From positions 1 through 16,422 of the forward strand of contig CANKTR010000013.1 in assembly GCA_947486475.1 (NCBI GenBank): a DNA stretch of 16,422 bases, read 5' to 3'. Position 1 is the first letter of the stretch, and each line of letters starts with the position of its first letter. The notes below the pieces were generated by a model. It was given only the letters and a program-made list of their open reading frames with translations, was not told the DNA's origin and made no database searches. Position numbers and translations under genes: made by a program. The stretch comes from Microbacteriaceae bacterium (GTDB lineage Bacteria > Actinomycetota > Actinomycetes > Actinomycetales > Microbacteriaceae). This document shows positions 7,521-15,132 of this stretch, one piece after another.

Positions 7521-8417
7521 GTGGAGGTAACCCGCCTCGTTGAGCAGTTTCTGCGCCACACCGCGCTCGAGCGTGGTCGAAGCGCAAACACGATCGCCGC
7601 GTATCGGCGCGACCTGGCCACGTGGTCGCAGCACATCGGAATTCGTGCCGTTGATTCGCTCACCACAGCGGACGTGACAGATTATCTCGCCGAGGTCCGC
7701 GGCGCGGGACTGGCCGCGTCGTCCATCACGCGAATGTTGTCCACCATCCGCTCGTTTCATCGTTATCTGATCGCGGAGGGATTGGCGTCAGTGGACCCAA
7801 CCGGCGCGGTGATTGCGCCCGGGCGGACCCAGCGACTTCCGCACGCTCTCACCATCGAACAGGTCACCGCGCTCATCGACTCCACCGAAATCGATTCACC
7901 CATCGGATTACGGGATCGGGCAATCCTCGAACTGATGTACGCCACGGGCGCGCGCGTGTCCGAAGCGGTCGGGCTCGTGGTCGACGACGTCCACGCGGAT
8001 GACGTGCTCGACGCCATCACCCTCACCGGAAAAGGAAACAAACAGCGGATTGTTCCGGTGGGGCGTTTTGCGCGCGAAGCGATTGCCGCATATTTGGTTC
8101 GTGGCCGTCCGGCGTTGCTCGCCAAAGGCCGTGGGACGCCCGCGCTGTTTCTGGGCGCCCGAGGCGCTCCGCTCAGTCGTCAGAACGTTTTTCTGCTGAT
8201 CCGGGCCGCCGCCCAGCGAGCGAGCCTGACCGCCACCATCTCGCCCCACACTCTTCGGCACTCCTTCGCGACTCACTTGCTTCGTGGCGGAGCGGATATT
8301 CGAGTAGTCCAGGAACTTCTCGGGCACTCGTCTGTCTCCACGACCCAGATTTACACCTTCGTGACGCGAGACGCGTTGACCGAGGCGTACCGCACGGCTC
8401 ATCCGCGAGCGCGATGA
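7521..8417 (+). CDS. xerD: Site-specific tyrosine recombinase XerD
   Basis: XerD works with XerC at dif to resolve chromosome dimers. The 298-residue protein has the SAM-like N-terminal core-binding domain (about 1-90; VEQFL and NTIAAYRRDL are typical) and the catalytic domain with all expected residues: R145 (TGARVSE), K171 (GKGNKQR), H243 and R246 (SPHTLRHSFATH), H269 (LGHSS) and nucleophile Y278 (TTQIYTF). The GTG at 7521 starts six bases after the pyrG stop and gives an N-terminus that lines up with XerD; it has no ribosome binding site, so coupling to pyrG is likely. XerD is preferred over XerC or a phage integrase because of its fixed place beside parA-scpAB. No integration site or phage gene is nearby. 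Confidence 0.95.
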   Translation: MEVTRLVEQFLRHTALERGRSANTIAAYRRDLATWSQHIGIRAVDSLTTADVTDYLAEVRGAGLAASSITRMLSTIRSFHRYLIAEGLASVDPTGAVIAPGRTQRLPHALTIEQVTALIDSTEIDSPIGLRDRAILELMYATGARVSEAVGLVVDDVHADDVLDAITLTGKGNKQRIVPVGRFAREAIAAYLVRGRPALLAKGRGTPALFLGARGAPLSRQNVFLLIRAAAQRASLTATISPHTLRHSFATHLLRGGADIRVVQELLGHSSVSTTQIYTFVTRDALTEAYRTAHPRAR

Positions 8418-8449
8418 CTATGGCTCGCAATCACCATAGAATTACCCCG
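8414..8449 (+). promoter_or_regulatory. parA promoter with leaderless GTG start
   Basis: ATGACT at 8414-8419 (four of six matches to TTGACA) and TAGAAT at 8437-8442 (five of six matches to TATAAT) are separated by a 17-base spacer. The GTG of parA lies six bases after the -10 box, so transcription would begin at or next to the start codon. No ribosome binding site is present, which agrees with a leaderless mRNA. The -35 box overlaps the end of xerD. Confidence 0.65.
8418..8439. promoter_or_regulatory. Palindrome between the parA -35 and -10 boxes (possible operator)
   Basis: CTATGG at 8418-8423 and CCATAG at 8434-8439 are perfect 6-base inverted arms with a 10-base spacer. The right arm runs into the -10 box and the left arm touches the -35 box. 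This placement suits a repressor site, possibly for ParA itself or another DNA-binding protein. As RNA it could form a 6-bp hairpin, but no T-run follows, so it is a poor terminator. A chance palindrome cannot be excluded. Confidence 0.4.
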
Positions 8450-9285
8450 TGACCGCTTTTCCCGTGCCCCCACAGTTGACCACTCACGGTCCGGCGCGCG
8501 TGATTTCGTTGTGTAACCAAAAAGGCGGTGTCGGAAAGACGACCACCGCCATCTCGTTGGCGGGGGCATTGGCGGAAATCGGCCGCAAAGTCCTGGTAGT
8601 GGATTTCGATCCCCAGGGTGCACTGACTGCGGGTCTCGGCGCGAATGTCCACGACGGTCCGACGATCTACAACCTGCTCGTTCCCGAAAAGTCGTCGGAC
8701 CCGTCTCGTTCACCGTTGTCGACCCGCGACGTCATCCAGGCCACGTCAATTGAGAACATCCACATCCTGCCGGCGAATATCGACCTCGCCGCCGCCGAGG
8801 TCCAACTGGTCAACGAGGTCGCCCGCGAACACGTGCTCGCCGATGTGCTCAAGCCCGTCATCGACGACTATGACCTGATCCTGATCGACTGCCAGCCCTC
8901 GCTCGGACTGTTGACCGTGAATGCACTGACCGCGAGTCACGGTGTTCTCATTCCACTCGCGTGCGAGTTTTTCGCACTCCGCGGAGTGGCGTTGTTGCTG
9001 GATACCGTCGACAAGGTCAAGGCGCGACTCAACCCCAACCTTCAACTGGACGGCATTCTCCCGACCATGTTTGACCCGCGCACGCTTCACTCGGTGGAAG
9101 TCCTCGAACTCGTCACCAAGAATCGACCCAAGGACGTTCTGAAGTCCATCATTCGTCGTACCGTGAAATTCCCCGATTCGACCGTCGCGGCGGCACCCAT
9201 CACCACCTTCGCACCGGACCACCAAGCGGCCGAGTCATACCGCGAACTTGCCCGAGAGCTGATTTCCCTTGGAAAGATTGCCTAG
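8449..9285 (+). CDS. parA: ParA/Soj-family ATPase
   Basis: ParA-type ATPases bind DNA non-specifically when dimerised by ATP and position chromosomes or other cargo. The 278-residue product has the deviant Walker A NQKGGVGKTT (23-32, with signature K25 and K30), the Walker A' strand VLVVDFDPQGALT, and Walker B LILIDCQPSLGLLTVNAL. No parB gene adjoins, unlike the main parAB pair near oriC; the same lone parA next to scpA is found in other actinobacteria (Rv1708 in M. tuberculosis). Its partner is therefore unknown, and a role with condensin ScpAB is inferred from context. It starts at GTG 8449 behind its own promoter. The first 16 residues precede the Rossmann strand and vary in this family. 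Confidence 0.93.
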   Translation: MTAFPVPPQLTTHGPARVISLCNQKGGVGKTTTAISLAGALAEIGRKVLVVDFDPQGALTAGLGANVHDGPTIYNLLVPEKSSDPSRSPLSTRDVIQATSIENIHILPANIDLAAAEVQLVNEVAREHVLADVLKPVIDDYDLILIDCQPSLGLLTVNALTASHGVLIPLACEFFALRGVALLLDTVDKVKARLNPNLQLDGILPTMFDPRTLHSVEVLELVTKNRPKDVLKSIIRRTVKFPDSTVAAAPITTFAPDHQAAESYRELARELISLGKIA

Positions 9286-10069
9286 TTCCGAAGACGGTTT
9301 CCGCGTCAGCCTCACGAACTTCGACGGACCCTTCGACCTCCTCATTTCTCTCATCTCGAAACACGAGATGGACATCACGGACGTGAGCCTGGCCGCGGTG
9401 ACGGGTGAGTTCATCGAGTTTCTCCGCGAACTGCACGGAACAGCGGAACTCGACGCGGCCTCCGAGTTTCTTGTCGTTGCAGCGACGTTGCTGGACATGA
9501 AAATTGTCGGATTGTTGCCCACCGGCGATTACGCCGACGCCGAAGATGTCGCGGTGCTCGAGGCGCGCGACCTGTTGTTCGCACGCCTTCTTCAGTACCG
9601 CGCCTTCAAAGAAGTTTCGGCGTGGTTCGCCGAGCGCATCGAACGCGAATCCGCTCGTCACCCACGGGCAGTGCGACTTGAAGACAAGTTCCGCGAACGC
9701 ACCCCCGAACTCGTGTGGGCCACATCGCTCGAGGATTTTCACACGCTCGCTCTCTTTGCGCTCGCCCCGCGCGAGATACCCTTCGTCGGGCTCGAACACC
9801 TTCACGCACCACTGGTGTCGGTTCGTGAGCAGGCGGCCATCGTGATTTCGATGGTGCGAAAGACGCCGATGACGTTCCGACAGATCATCGCGGGGGCGGA
9901 ACACAAAGGCGTCGTCGTCGCGCGTTTTGTCGCGATCCTCGAGTTGTATCGTCAATCCGCGGTCTCGTTTGAGCAAATCGAACCTTTGGGCGAACTGACC
10001 GTGCGCTGGAGCGCGGATACGTGGAGCGACGAGAACCTTGTCACACTGGGAGCGGAATATGGAAACTGA
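9269..10069 (+). CDS. scpA: Segregation and condensation protein A (kleisin)
   Basis: ScpA is the kleisin that bridges the SMC heads in the bacterial condensin and binds a ScpB dimer. The 266-residue protein has the family N-terminus FRVSLTNFDGPFDLLISLISKHEMDITDVSLAAVT (SMC-neck binding), the helix with ATLLDMKIVGLLP, a variable middle, and a C-terminal winged-helix part (FRQIIAGAEHKGVVVARFVAILEL) that would contact the other SMC head. The start is a TTG at 9269, overlapping the end of parA by 17 bases; a second in-frame TTG at 9278 also overlaps and cannot be excluded. Neither has a good ribosome binding site, so coupling to parA is likely. The C-terminus overlaps scpB by 11 bases. Confidence 0.95.
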   Translation: MERLPSSEDGFRVSLTNFDGPFDLLISLISKHEMDITDVSLAAVTGEFIEFLRELHGTAELDAASEFLVVAATLLDMKIVGLLPTGDYADAEDVAVLEARDLLFARLLQYRAFKEVSAWFAERIERESARHPRAVRLEDKFRERTPELVWATSLEDFHTLALFALAPREIPFVGLEHLHAPLVSVREQAAIVISMVRKTPMTFRQIIAGAEHKGVVVARFVAILELYRQSAVSFEQIEPLGELTVRWSADTWSDENLVTLGAEYGN

Positions 10070-10613
10070 ACTCGAACGGCAACTCGAAGCGATTCTGATG
10101 GTCGCCGATGAGCCACAAAGCCTCGTGTCCCTCGCGACCGTCCTCGAACGTCCCGTCGTCGAGGTGAAAGCCGCGATTGCGAACCTCGTGGCCGACTTCG
10201 ACGGCATCGGCGGGGCTGTCCGCCGCGGTTTCGAATTACGTGAGGTCGGGGGTGGCTGGCGGATTTATGTGCGCGAGTCCTTCGACGACCTCGTTCGTGA
10301 TGTGGTGCAGTCCCAGAATTCGACCAAGCTGTCGCAACCCGCATTGGAAACACTCGCCGTCATCGCCTACAAACAACCGGTCACTCGGTCACAGGTGTCG
10401 GGGATTCGGGCCGTCAACGTTGACACCGTGATTCGCACGCTGGTGGGGCGCGGATTGATCACCGAAGTGGGAACCGAATCCGAAACCGGAGCAATCCTCT
10501 ACGGAACGACGGATCTCTTGCTCACCAACCTCGGAATCGATTCGCTGGACCACCTTCCGCCGGTATCCGCTCTGCTCGACGACGGTTCGGGTGGGTTTGA
10601 CGATGGCAACTGA
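10059..10613 (+). CDS. scpB: Segregation and condensation protein B
   Basis: ScpB dimers bind the middle of ScpA and complete the SMC-ScpAB condensin. The 184-residue product shows two winged-helix units: ELERQLEAILMVADEPQSLVSLATVLE near the N-terminus, and the highly conserved LETLAVIAYKQPVTRSQVSGIR followed by VNVDTVIRTLVGRGLI. The usual glycine in IRGVN is alanine here (IRAVN). The ATG at 10059 is fixed by GGGAG at 10048-10052 with six bases spacing; an in-frame GTG at 10038 is rejected. It overlaps scpA by 11 bases and its own end overlaps the next gene by 11 bases, so all three are probably translated in step. Confidence 0.96.
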   Translation: METELERQLEAILMVADEPQSLVSLATVLERPVVEVKAAIANLVADFDGIGGAVRRGFELREVGGGWRIYVRESFDDLVRDVVQSQNSTKLSQPALETLAVIAYKQPVTRSQVSGIRAVNVDTVIRTLVGRGLITEVGTESETGAILYGTTDLLLTNLGIDSLDHLPPVSALLDDGSGGFDDGN

Positions 10614-11358
10614 TCGTCTACAGAAGGTGCTGGCGGCGGCGGGAGTGGCCTCGCGCCGAGCGAGCGAGATCCTCATCGCACAGGGGCGTGTCACGGTGAA
10701 CGGCGTGGTGGTCACGGAACTCGGTTCACGGGTCGACCCGGAAACGGACAAAATAACGGTGGACGGCCAGCCAATCCAAGCGGATGTGGGCAAGCGCTAC
10801 GTGTTGTTCAATAAGCCAACCGGGGTGGTGTCGTCGCTCGCGGACGATCGAGGGCGCCGCGACCTGCGCGAGTTTGTCGTGAGTTATCCCGAAAGGTTGT
10901 TCAACGTCGGTCGGCTCGATGCTGACACGTCAGGACTGTTGATCCTGACGAATGACGGGGATGCCGCTCATGTGCTCGCACACCCCTCGTTTGCGGTGTC
11001 CAAAACCTATGTTGCGAAAGTCTCGGGTCTGGTCAAAGGATCAACCCTCCGCTCGATGAAAGACGGAATTGACCTCGATGACGGGCCGATTGCGGTCGAT
11101 CGCGTCGCCATTCTCGGTGAACCCTCGCGGGGTGAAACCCTTCTCGAAATAACGCTCCATTCGGGGCGCAACCGGATCGTTCGGCGATTGTGCGAGGCGG
11201 TCGGACACCCCGTGATCGAACTTCATCGCAAGAGTTTTGGGCCGCTCTCGCTCGGTTCGCTCTCCTTGGGCGAAACCCGCGACCTCACTAAAGTGGAGGT
11301 GGGGCACGTGCTCGCGCTCGCCCGAGAACCCCATGACGAGGAGGCGTCCGATGGTTGA
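10603..11358 (+). CDS. rluB: RluB-type rRNA pseudouridine synthase
   Basis: The 251-residue protein belongs to the RsuA/RluB/E/F family. It has an N-terminal S4 domain (DRLQKVLAAAGVASRRASEILIAQGRVTVNG, about residues 4-34) and the synthase core with catalytic aspartate D106 in NVGRLDADTSGLLILTNDGD. RluB modifies 23S rRNA near the peptidyl-transferase centre in E. coli; the target here is inferred. The actinobacterial member downstream of scpB (Rv1711 in M. tuberculosis) occupies the same place. The ATG at 10603 is preferred because the S4 domain follows at once; GGGTGGG at 10589-10595 is a weak ribosome binding site. It overlaps scpB by 11 bases and tyrA by 8. Confidence 0.94.
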   Translation: MATDRLQKVLAAAGVASRRASEILIAQGRVTVNGVVVTELGSRVDPETDKITVDGQPIQADVGKRYVLFNKPTGVVSSLADDRGRRDLREFVVSYPERLFNVGRLDADTSGLLILTNDGDAAHVLAHPSFAVSKTYVAKVSGLVKGSTLRSMKDGIDLDDGPIAVDRVAILGEPSRGETLLEITLHSGRNRIVRRLCEAVGHPVIELHRKSFGPLSLGSLSLGETRDLTKVEVGHVLALAREPHDEEASDG

Positions 11359-12433
11359 CGCCCGTATCGCTGGTCCGGTTCGAATTGTCGGCGCTGGTTT
11401 GCTCGGTACGTCGATCGGGCTGGTGCTTCGTCGTCACGGCGTTGACGTCTCTCTGGTGGATTCGTCCCCTACGGCTGTTGCGCTCGCGTCTCAGTACGGA
11501 GCCGGACACCCTGCGGTCGAGGGCGAGACGCCGCAGTTGATTGTCGTCGCGGTCCCACCGGACGTCGTCGCCGACGTTGTCGCACGCGAACTTCTGACGT
11601 TCCCCGACGCGATCGTCACCGACGTCACCAGTGTCAAGGGTTCGATTCTGATGGACCTGCAATCTCGGGGCATCGACCTGTCGCGTTATGTTGGTTCGCA
11701 CCCGATGGCGGGTCGCGAACGCGGGGGAGCGGTCTCAGCACGCGCCGATATCTTCACGGGTCGCTCGTGGGTGGTGTGCCCCCGACCGGATGCCGATTCC
11801 GTCGCGGTCAACCGTGTGTCCGATCTGGCAATTGATTGCGGCGCGAACCTCGTTGAGATGTCGACATCAGATCACGACTCCGCGGTGGCCCTCGTGAGTC
11901 ACGTCCCACAAATCGTGTCGTCCGCCGTCGCGTCGACCCTCATCGGGGCACCCGACTCGTCGGTCGAACTCGCGGGTGGTGGATTGCGAGACATGACTCG
12001 GATTGCGTCTAGCGACCCGAGCCTGTGGATTCAGATTCTCAGCGCCAACGCAGCCGATGTGACAGTCGTCTTGGAAGACGTTCGTGACCGCATCGATGCG
12101 GTCGTCACGGCATTGCGCAGTGGAACCCCGACAGCCGCTCTCGCGGACCTTTTGGCGTCCGGGAACAACGGAGTGTCCCGCATCCCCGGAAAGCACGGTC
12201 GCAGTACACGATTTGCCCACATCCTGGTCGTCATTGACGACCGACCCGGGCAATTAGCCCAATTGCTCGCCGATATCGGTGACCTGGGCGTCAACATGGA
12301 GGACCTTCGCCTCGAGCACTCGCCCGGCTCGGCAATCGGCTTCGCCGAAGTGTCGGTGCTGCCGACAGCCGAAGAATCGTTGGTCCGCGAACTTGAAGCG
12401 CGGGGCTGGAGAATCGCGGGCGAGAGCCAGTGA
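11351..12433 (+). CDS. tyrA: Prephenate dehydrogenase with ACT domain
   Basis: TyrA oxidatively decarboxylates prephenate (or arogenate) on the way to tyrosine. The 360-residue product begins with a Rossmann dinucleotide motif VGAGLLGTSIG (13-23), has the conserved SHPMAGRERGG (116-126, H117 expected in the active site), and ends in an ACT regulatory domain (about 283-360; AHILVVIDDRPGQLAQLLADIG), the usual place for tyrosine feedback. ATG 11351 is fixed by GAGGAGG at 11338-11344 with six bases spacing; ATG 11333 is in frame but lacks a site. It overlaps rluB by 8 bases. Placement between rluB and cmk occurs in several actinobacteria. Prephenate versus arogenate preference cannot be read from sequence. 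Confidence 0.94.
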   Translation: MVDARIAGPVRIVGAGLLGTSIGLVLRRHGVDVSLVDSSPTAVALASQYGAGHPAVEGETPQLIVVAVPPDVVADVVARELLTFPDAIVTDVTSVKGSILMDLQSRGIDLSRYVGSHPMAGRERGGAVSARADIFTGRSWVVCPRPDADSVAVNRVSDLAIDCGANLVEMSTSDHDSAVALVSHVPQIVSSAVASTLIGAPDSSVELAGGGLRDMTRIASSDPSLWIQILSANAADVTVVLEDVRDRIDAVVTALRSGTPTAALADLLASGNNGVSRIPGKHGRSTRFAHILVVIDDRPGQLAQLLADIGDLGVNMEDLRLEHSPGSAIGFAEVSVLPTAEESLVRELEARGWRIAGESQ

Positions 12434-13092
12434 TTGTTGTTGCCATCGATGGTCCGGCCGGGAGCGGGAAGTCGAGCGTCGCGCGGGCAGTCGCCGCGCA
12501 ATTGGGGTTGGGGTTCCTTGACACCGGTGCTGCCTACCGTGCATTGACCTGGTGGGCGCTTGAAAACGAAATCGACCTCTCCGACGAGGACGCCGTCGCG
12601 GAGCTTCTCGCGACGTTCCCGTATTCGATTTCGCTTGATCCGGATCTCGAGTGGTTTGCCGTGGGTGATGTCGAAGTCACCGAGGCAATTCGGGACCCAC
12701 GCATCAGCCTCGCCGTCAGCGCTGTTGCGCAAAACCTGCGAGTGCGGGAATGGATGAAGAATTCTGCCCGCGACTTGGCCGCCCACTCAGGCTTTCCCGG
12801 AGTTGTCGCCGAGGGTCGGGACATGACGACGGTCGTTTTCCCTGACGCCTCGACCCGGATTCTCTTGACGGCCCGCGAAGAGGTTAGAATTGAGAGGAGG
12901 GCTGGCGAAGTCGCCGGCCGAGATCTCGCCGAAACGACCGCATCGGTTCGCGAGCGAGATGCCAAAGATTCGAACGTCGTTGACTTCTTTACCGCCGCGC
13001 CTGGCGTGACAGTCGTCGATTCGTCGGACATCAGTTTTTCGGACACCGTCTCGGCAATTGTCGACATTGTGCGAGCAGGGAGTGACCTATGA
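12430..13092 (+). CDS. cmk: Cytidylate kinase
   Basis: Cmk phosphorylates CMP and dCMP, so it acts with PyrG in supplying CTP and dCTP. The 220-residue protein starts [15 protein letters not shown] with P-loop G8-S15, has [13 protein letters not shown] (nucleoside binding), [16 protein letters not shown], and the basic lid [14 protein letters not shown]. The start is a GTG at 12430 overlapping the tyrA stop (GTGA). It ends in an ATGA overlap with der, the conserved cmk-der pairing. A cluster of three rare arginine codons (AGA at 12886, AGG at 12895 and 12898) falls in the lid segment, where neighbouring genes mostly use CGN. Confidence 0.96.
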   Translation: MIVVAIDGPAGSGKSSVARAVAAQLGLGFLDTGAAYRALTWWALENEIDLSDEDAVAELLATFPYSISLDPDLEWFAVGDVEVTEAIRDPRISLAVSAVAQNLRVREWMKNSARDLAAHSGFPGVVAEGRDMTTVVFPDASTRILLTAREEVRIERRAGEVAGRDLAETTASVRERDAKDSNVVDFFTAAPGVTVVDSSDISFSDTVSAIVDIVRAGSDL

Positions 13093-14594
13093 GTGAGAAC
13101 TACGACGACGACATCGGCGACCTTGTCGACCGAATGTCGGAACTGACGGATGCCGACGCCGCCCAGCGGGCCGAGGCACTTCGTAAGGGACTTGCTGATT
13201 ACGACCTCGATGACGAGGACATCTCCCTTCTTGAATCCCACATCGGCGACACCGACGAGGTCATTGAACTTCCCGCACTTCCGGTTTTGGCCATTGTCGG
13301 TCGACCGAACGTCGGAAAGTCGGCACTCGTCAACCGGATTCTGGGGCGGCGCGAGGCGGTGGTCGAAGACGTTCCGGGTGTCACTCGCGATCGCGTGACC
13401 TACAAGGCCGAATGGGCAGATCGAAAGTTCACCATCGTCGACACGGGCGGATGGGAACCGGATGCCCGAGGCATTAACGCGAGCGTGGCGGCTCAGGCCG
13501 AAATCGCGGTGGAGCTCGCTGACGCCGTCCTCTTCGTCGTGGACGCCATGGTAGGCGCGACGGCAACTGACGAGCGCGTCGTGACGATGCTCCGTGCCTC
13601 CAAGAAGCCCGTCATTGTCGTGGCGAACAAGGTCGATGACCAGCGCCAAGAGCCGGAGGCTGCATCGTTGTGGTCGCTCGGACTCGGCGAGCCGTGGCCG
13701 GTGTCGGCGCTGCACGGTCGCGGTGTTGCGGACATGCTCGACAAGGTCCTCACGGTGCTTCCCGAAATCAGTGCCGTGGCCAAGACCGAGATCGGGGGCC
13801 CGCGTCGGGTTGCGATTATTGGTCGACCCAATGTCGGGAAATCGTCGCTCCTCAACAAGACCGCGGGCGAAGAGAGGGTCGTCGTGAACGAACTCGCTGG
13901 CACCACCCGCGACCCGATCGACGAACAAATTGAACTGGGCGGGAAAGTCTGGCGGTTTGTCGACACCGCGGGGATTCGCCGCCGCCAACACATGGCACAG
14001 GGCGCCGACTTCTATGCGTCGCTCCGAACCGCCGCAGCGCTCGAAAAAGCCGAGGTGGCCGTCGTCGTGATCGACGTCACCGAACCCATCAGCGAGCAGG
14101 ACATCCGCATCATCGACATGGCGCTCGAGTCAGGGCGATCCCTCGTGCTTGCGTTCAACAAATGGGACCTGCTCGATGACGATCGCCGACGCTACCTCGA
14201 GCGTGAGATCGAACAGGACCTGGCGCACGTGGCCTGGGCTCCGCGCGTCAACATTTCCGCTCGAACGGGTCGCCACCTCGAGAAACTGGTTCCCGCATTG
14301 GAATTGGCGCTCGAGTCGTGGGACACGCGAATTCAAACCGGCAAACTCAACGCCTTTCTCGCCGAACTTGCGGCGGCGCACCCTCACCCTGTCCGCGGTG
14401 GACGCCAACCACGAGTTCTTTTCGGAACTCAAGCCTCGACGAGACCGCCCACTTTCGTGCTCTTCACCACCGGATTTCTTGACCCGCAATATCGTCGTTT
14501 TATCACCCGTCGTTTGCGCGAGGTGTGGGGTTTCGAAGGGTCGCCGATCAACATTTCGATGCGCGTTCGCGAACGACGCGGCCCCAAGAAGTAG
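13089..14594 (+). CDS. der: GTPase Der (EngA), 50S ribosome assembly
   Basis: Der is a double-GTPase needed for 50S subunit maturation. The 501-residue product carries both G domains: G1 GRPNVGKS at 71-78 and again at 245-252, G3 DTGG (118-121) and DTAG (292-295), G4 NKVD (180-183) and NKWD (357-360), followed by the KH-like domain ending in [17 protein letters not shown]. An acidic N-terminal extension of about 60 residues precedes the first G domain, as is common in actinobacteria. ATG 13089 overlaps the cmk stop and has GGGAG at 13078-13082 with six bases spacing. It is the last gene of the coupled run from parA. Confidence 0.97.
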   Translation: MSENYDDDIGDLVDRMSELTDADAAQRAEALRKGLADYDLDDEDISLLESHIGDTDEVIELPALPVLAIVGRPNVGKSALVNRILGRREAVVEDVPGVTRDRVTYKAEWADRKFTIVDTGGWEPDARGINASVAAQAEIAVELADAVLFVVDAMVGATATDERVVTMLRASKKPVIVVANKVDDQRQEPEAASLWSLGLGEPWPVSALHGRGVADMLDKVLTVLPEISAVAKTEIGGPRRVAIIGRPNVGKSSLLNKTAGEERVVVNELAGTTRDPIDEQIELGGKVWRFVDTAGIRRRQHMAQGADFYASLRTAAALEKAEVAVVVIDVTEPISEQDIRIIDMALESGRSLVLAFNKWDLLDDDRRRYLEREIEQDLAHVAWAPRVNISARTGRHLEKLVPALELALESWDTRIQTGKLNAFLAELAAAHPHPVRGGRQPRVLFGTQASTRPPTFVLFTTGFLDPQYRRFITRRLREVWGFEGSPINISMRVRERRGPKK

Positions 14595-14604
14595 CATCGC
14601 ATCA
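14592..14604 (+). promoter_or_regulatory. Candidate -10 box for leaderless NUDIX gene
   Basis: TAGCAT at 14592-14597, whose first three bases are the der stop codon, lies exactly six bases before the ATG at 14604. This is the same geometry as the parA promoter, and there is likewise no ribosome binding site. A -35 box is not convincing; TTCGCG at 14566-14571 would leave a 20-base spacer. Confidence 0.4.
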
Positions 14605-15095
14605 TGGCCATGCTTCCGCCCGCGCACGAACGCGACTTCGGTGATAACTGGGTTCACGGTCCCAACGGCGAGCGCGTCTGGGGAATGTTCGGTGCGGCCG
14701 GAGTTCTGGTCTGGAATCGGGCGACCGACAGTGTCCTGTTGCAGCTGCGTGCCGAGTGGTCTCATCATGGCGGCACGTGGGGAATCCCCGGCGGCGCACT
14801 CAAATTTGGCGAAGACGCGGTGACCGGCGCGATGCGAGAAGCGCACGAAGAAGCCGGGGTTCCCGAGGAACTCCTCATCCCGCTCGACACGTATGTGATC
14901 GACCTCGGGTTCTGGGCGTACACAACCGTGATCGTCGAAACGCGACAACATTTCGAGCCGGCGTTCAACGACCTTGAAAGCACCGACCTGCAATGGATTC
15001 CGCGAGCGGACATCGCGTCATTCGAACTCCACCCTCGATTCGGACAGTCCTGGTCTCTCCTCAACGACATGTTGGACGAACAACACACGCAGTAG
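14604..15095 (+). CDS. NUDIX hydrolase
   Basis: The 163-residue protein contains a NUDIX box from G64 to V86: GALKFGE, seven residues, then REAHEEAGV. It fits GX5EX7REUXEEXGU except that the U after RE is alanine. The E residues of REAHEEAG would bind the metal that cleaves a nucleoside diphosphate linked to another moiety. A conserved segment WSHHGGTWGIPGGA leads into the box. The true substrate cannot be told; oxidised nucleotides, ADP-ribose and other dinucleotides are all possible. The gene begins nine bases after der. An in-frame ATG at 14610 is a minor alternative start. It is not part of the coupled run because it has its own start architecture. Confidence 0.9.
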   Translation: MAMLPPAHERDFGDNWVHGPNGERVWGMFGAAGVLVWNRATDSVLLQLRAEWSHHGGTWGIPGGALKFGEDAVTGAMREAHEEAGVPEELLIPLDTYVIDLGFWAYTTVIVETRQHFEPAFNDLESTDLQWIPRADIASFELHPRFGQSWSLLNDMLDEQHTQ

Positions 15096-15098
15096 TCT
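15072..15098 (+). promoter_or_regulatory. Possible promoter for the aminotransferase gene
   Basis: TAGTCT at 15093-15098 fits TANNNT and includes the NUDIX stop codon. TTGGAC at 15072-15077 could be a -35 box, though the spacer of 15 is short. Transcription would start near 15105, leaving a leader of roughly 28 bases with the ribosome binding site AAGGAAG (15119-15125). The remaining bases to 15132 hold no hairpin or other visible signal. Confidence 0.3.
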
Positions 15099-15132
15099 GG
15101 AATTCAACCGAGTTTCGCAAGGAAGTGGACCG

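Noticed and set aside
7523..7542. GGAGG inside the xerD start region pointing to a later TTG start
   Set aside because: The TTG at 7540 is out of the xerD frame and too far from the GGAGG; the GTG at 7521 gives the family-like N-terminus.
7521..8417. Phage or island integrase
   Set aside because: Length, full XerD residue set and the conserved pyrG-xerD-parA-scpA order show a housekeeping recombinase; no attachment site or phage gene is present.
8418..8439. Hairpin after xerD as an intrinsic terminator
   Set aside because: The stem is only 6 bp with a 10-base loop and no T-run; its fit between promoter boxes makes an operator more likely.
9200..10207. A 335-codon minus-strand frame across scpA and scpB
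   Set aside because: It lies fully opposite conserved ScpA/ScpB coding sequence and encodes low-complexity His/Arg/Gly-rich sequence; a shadow frame.
12534..13991. A 485-codon open frame on the minus strand across cmk and der
   Set aside because: It is the antisense mirror of two unmistakable genes in GC-rich DNA; the translation is Arg/Ser/Thr-rich with no recognisable motif and no start signal.
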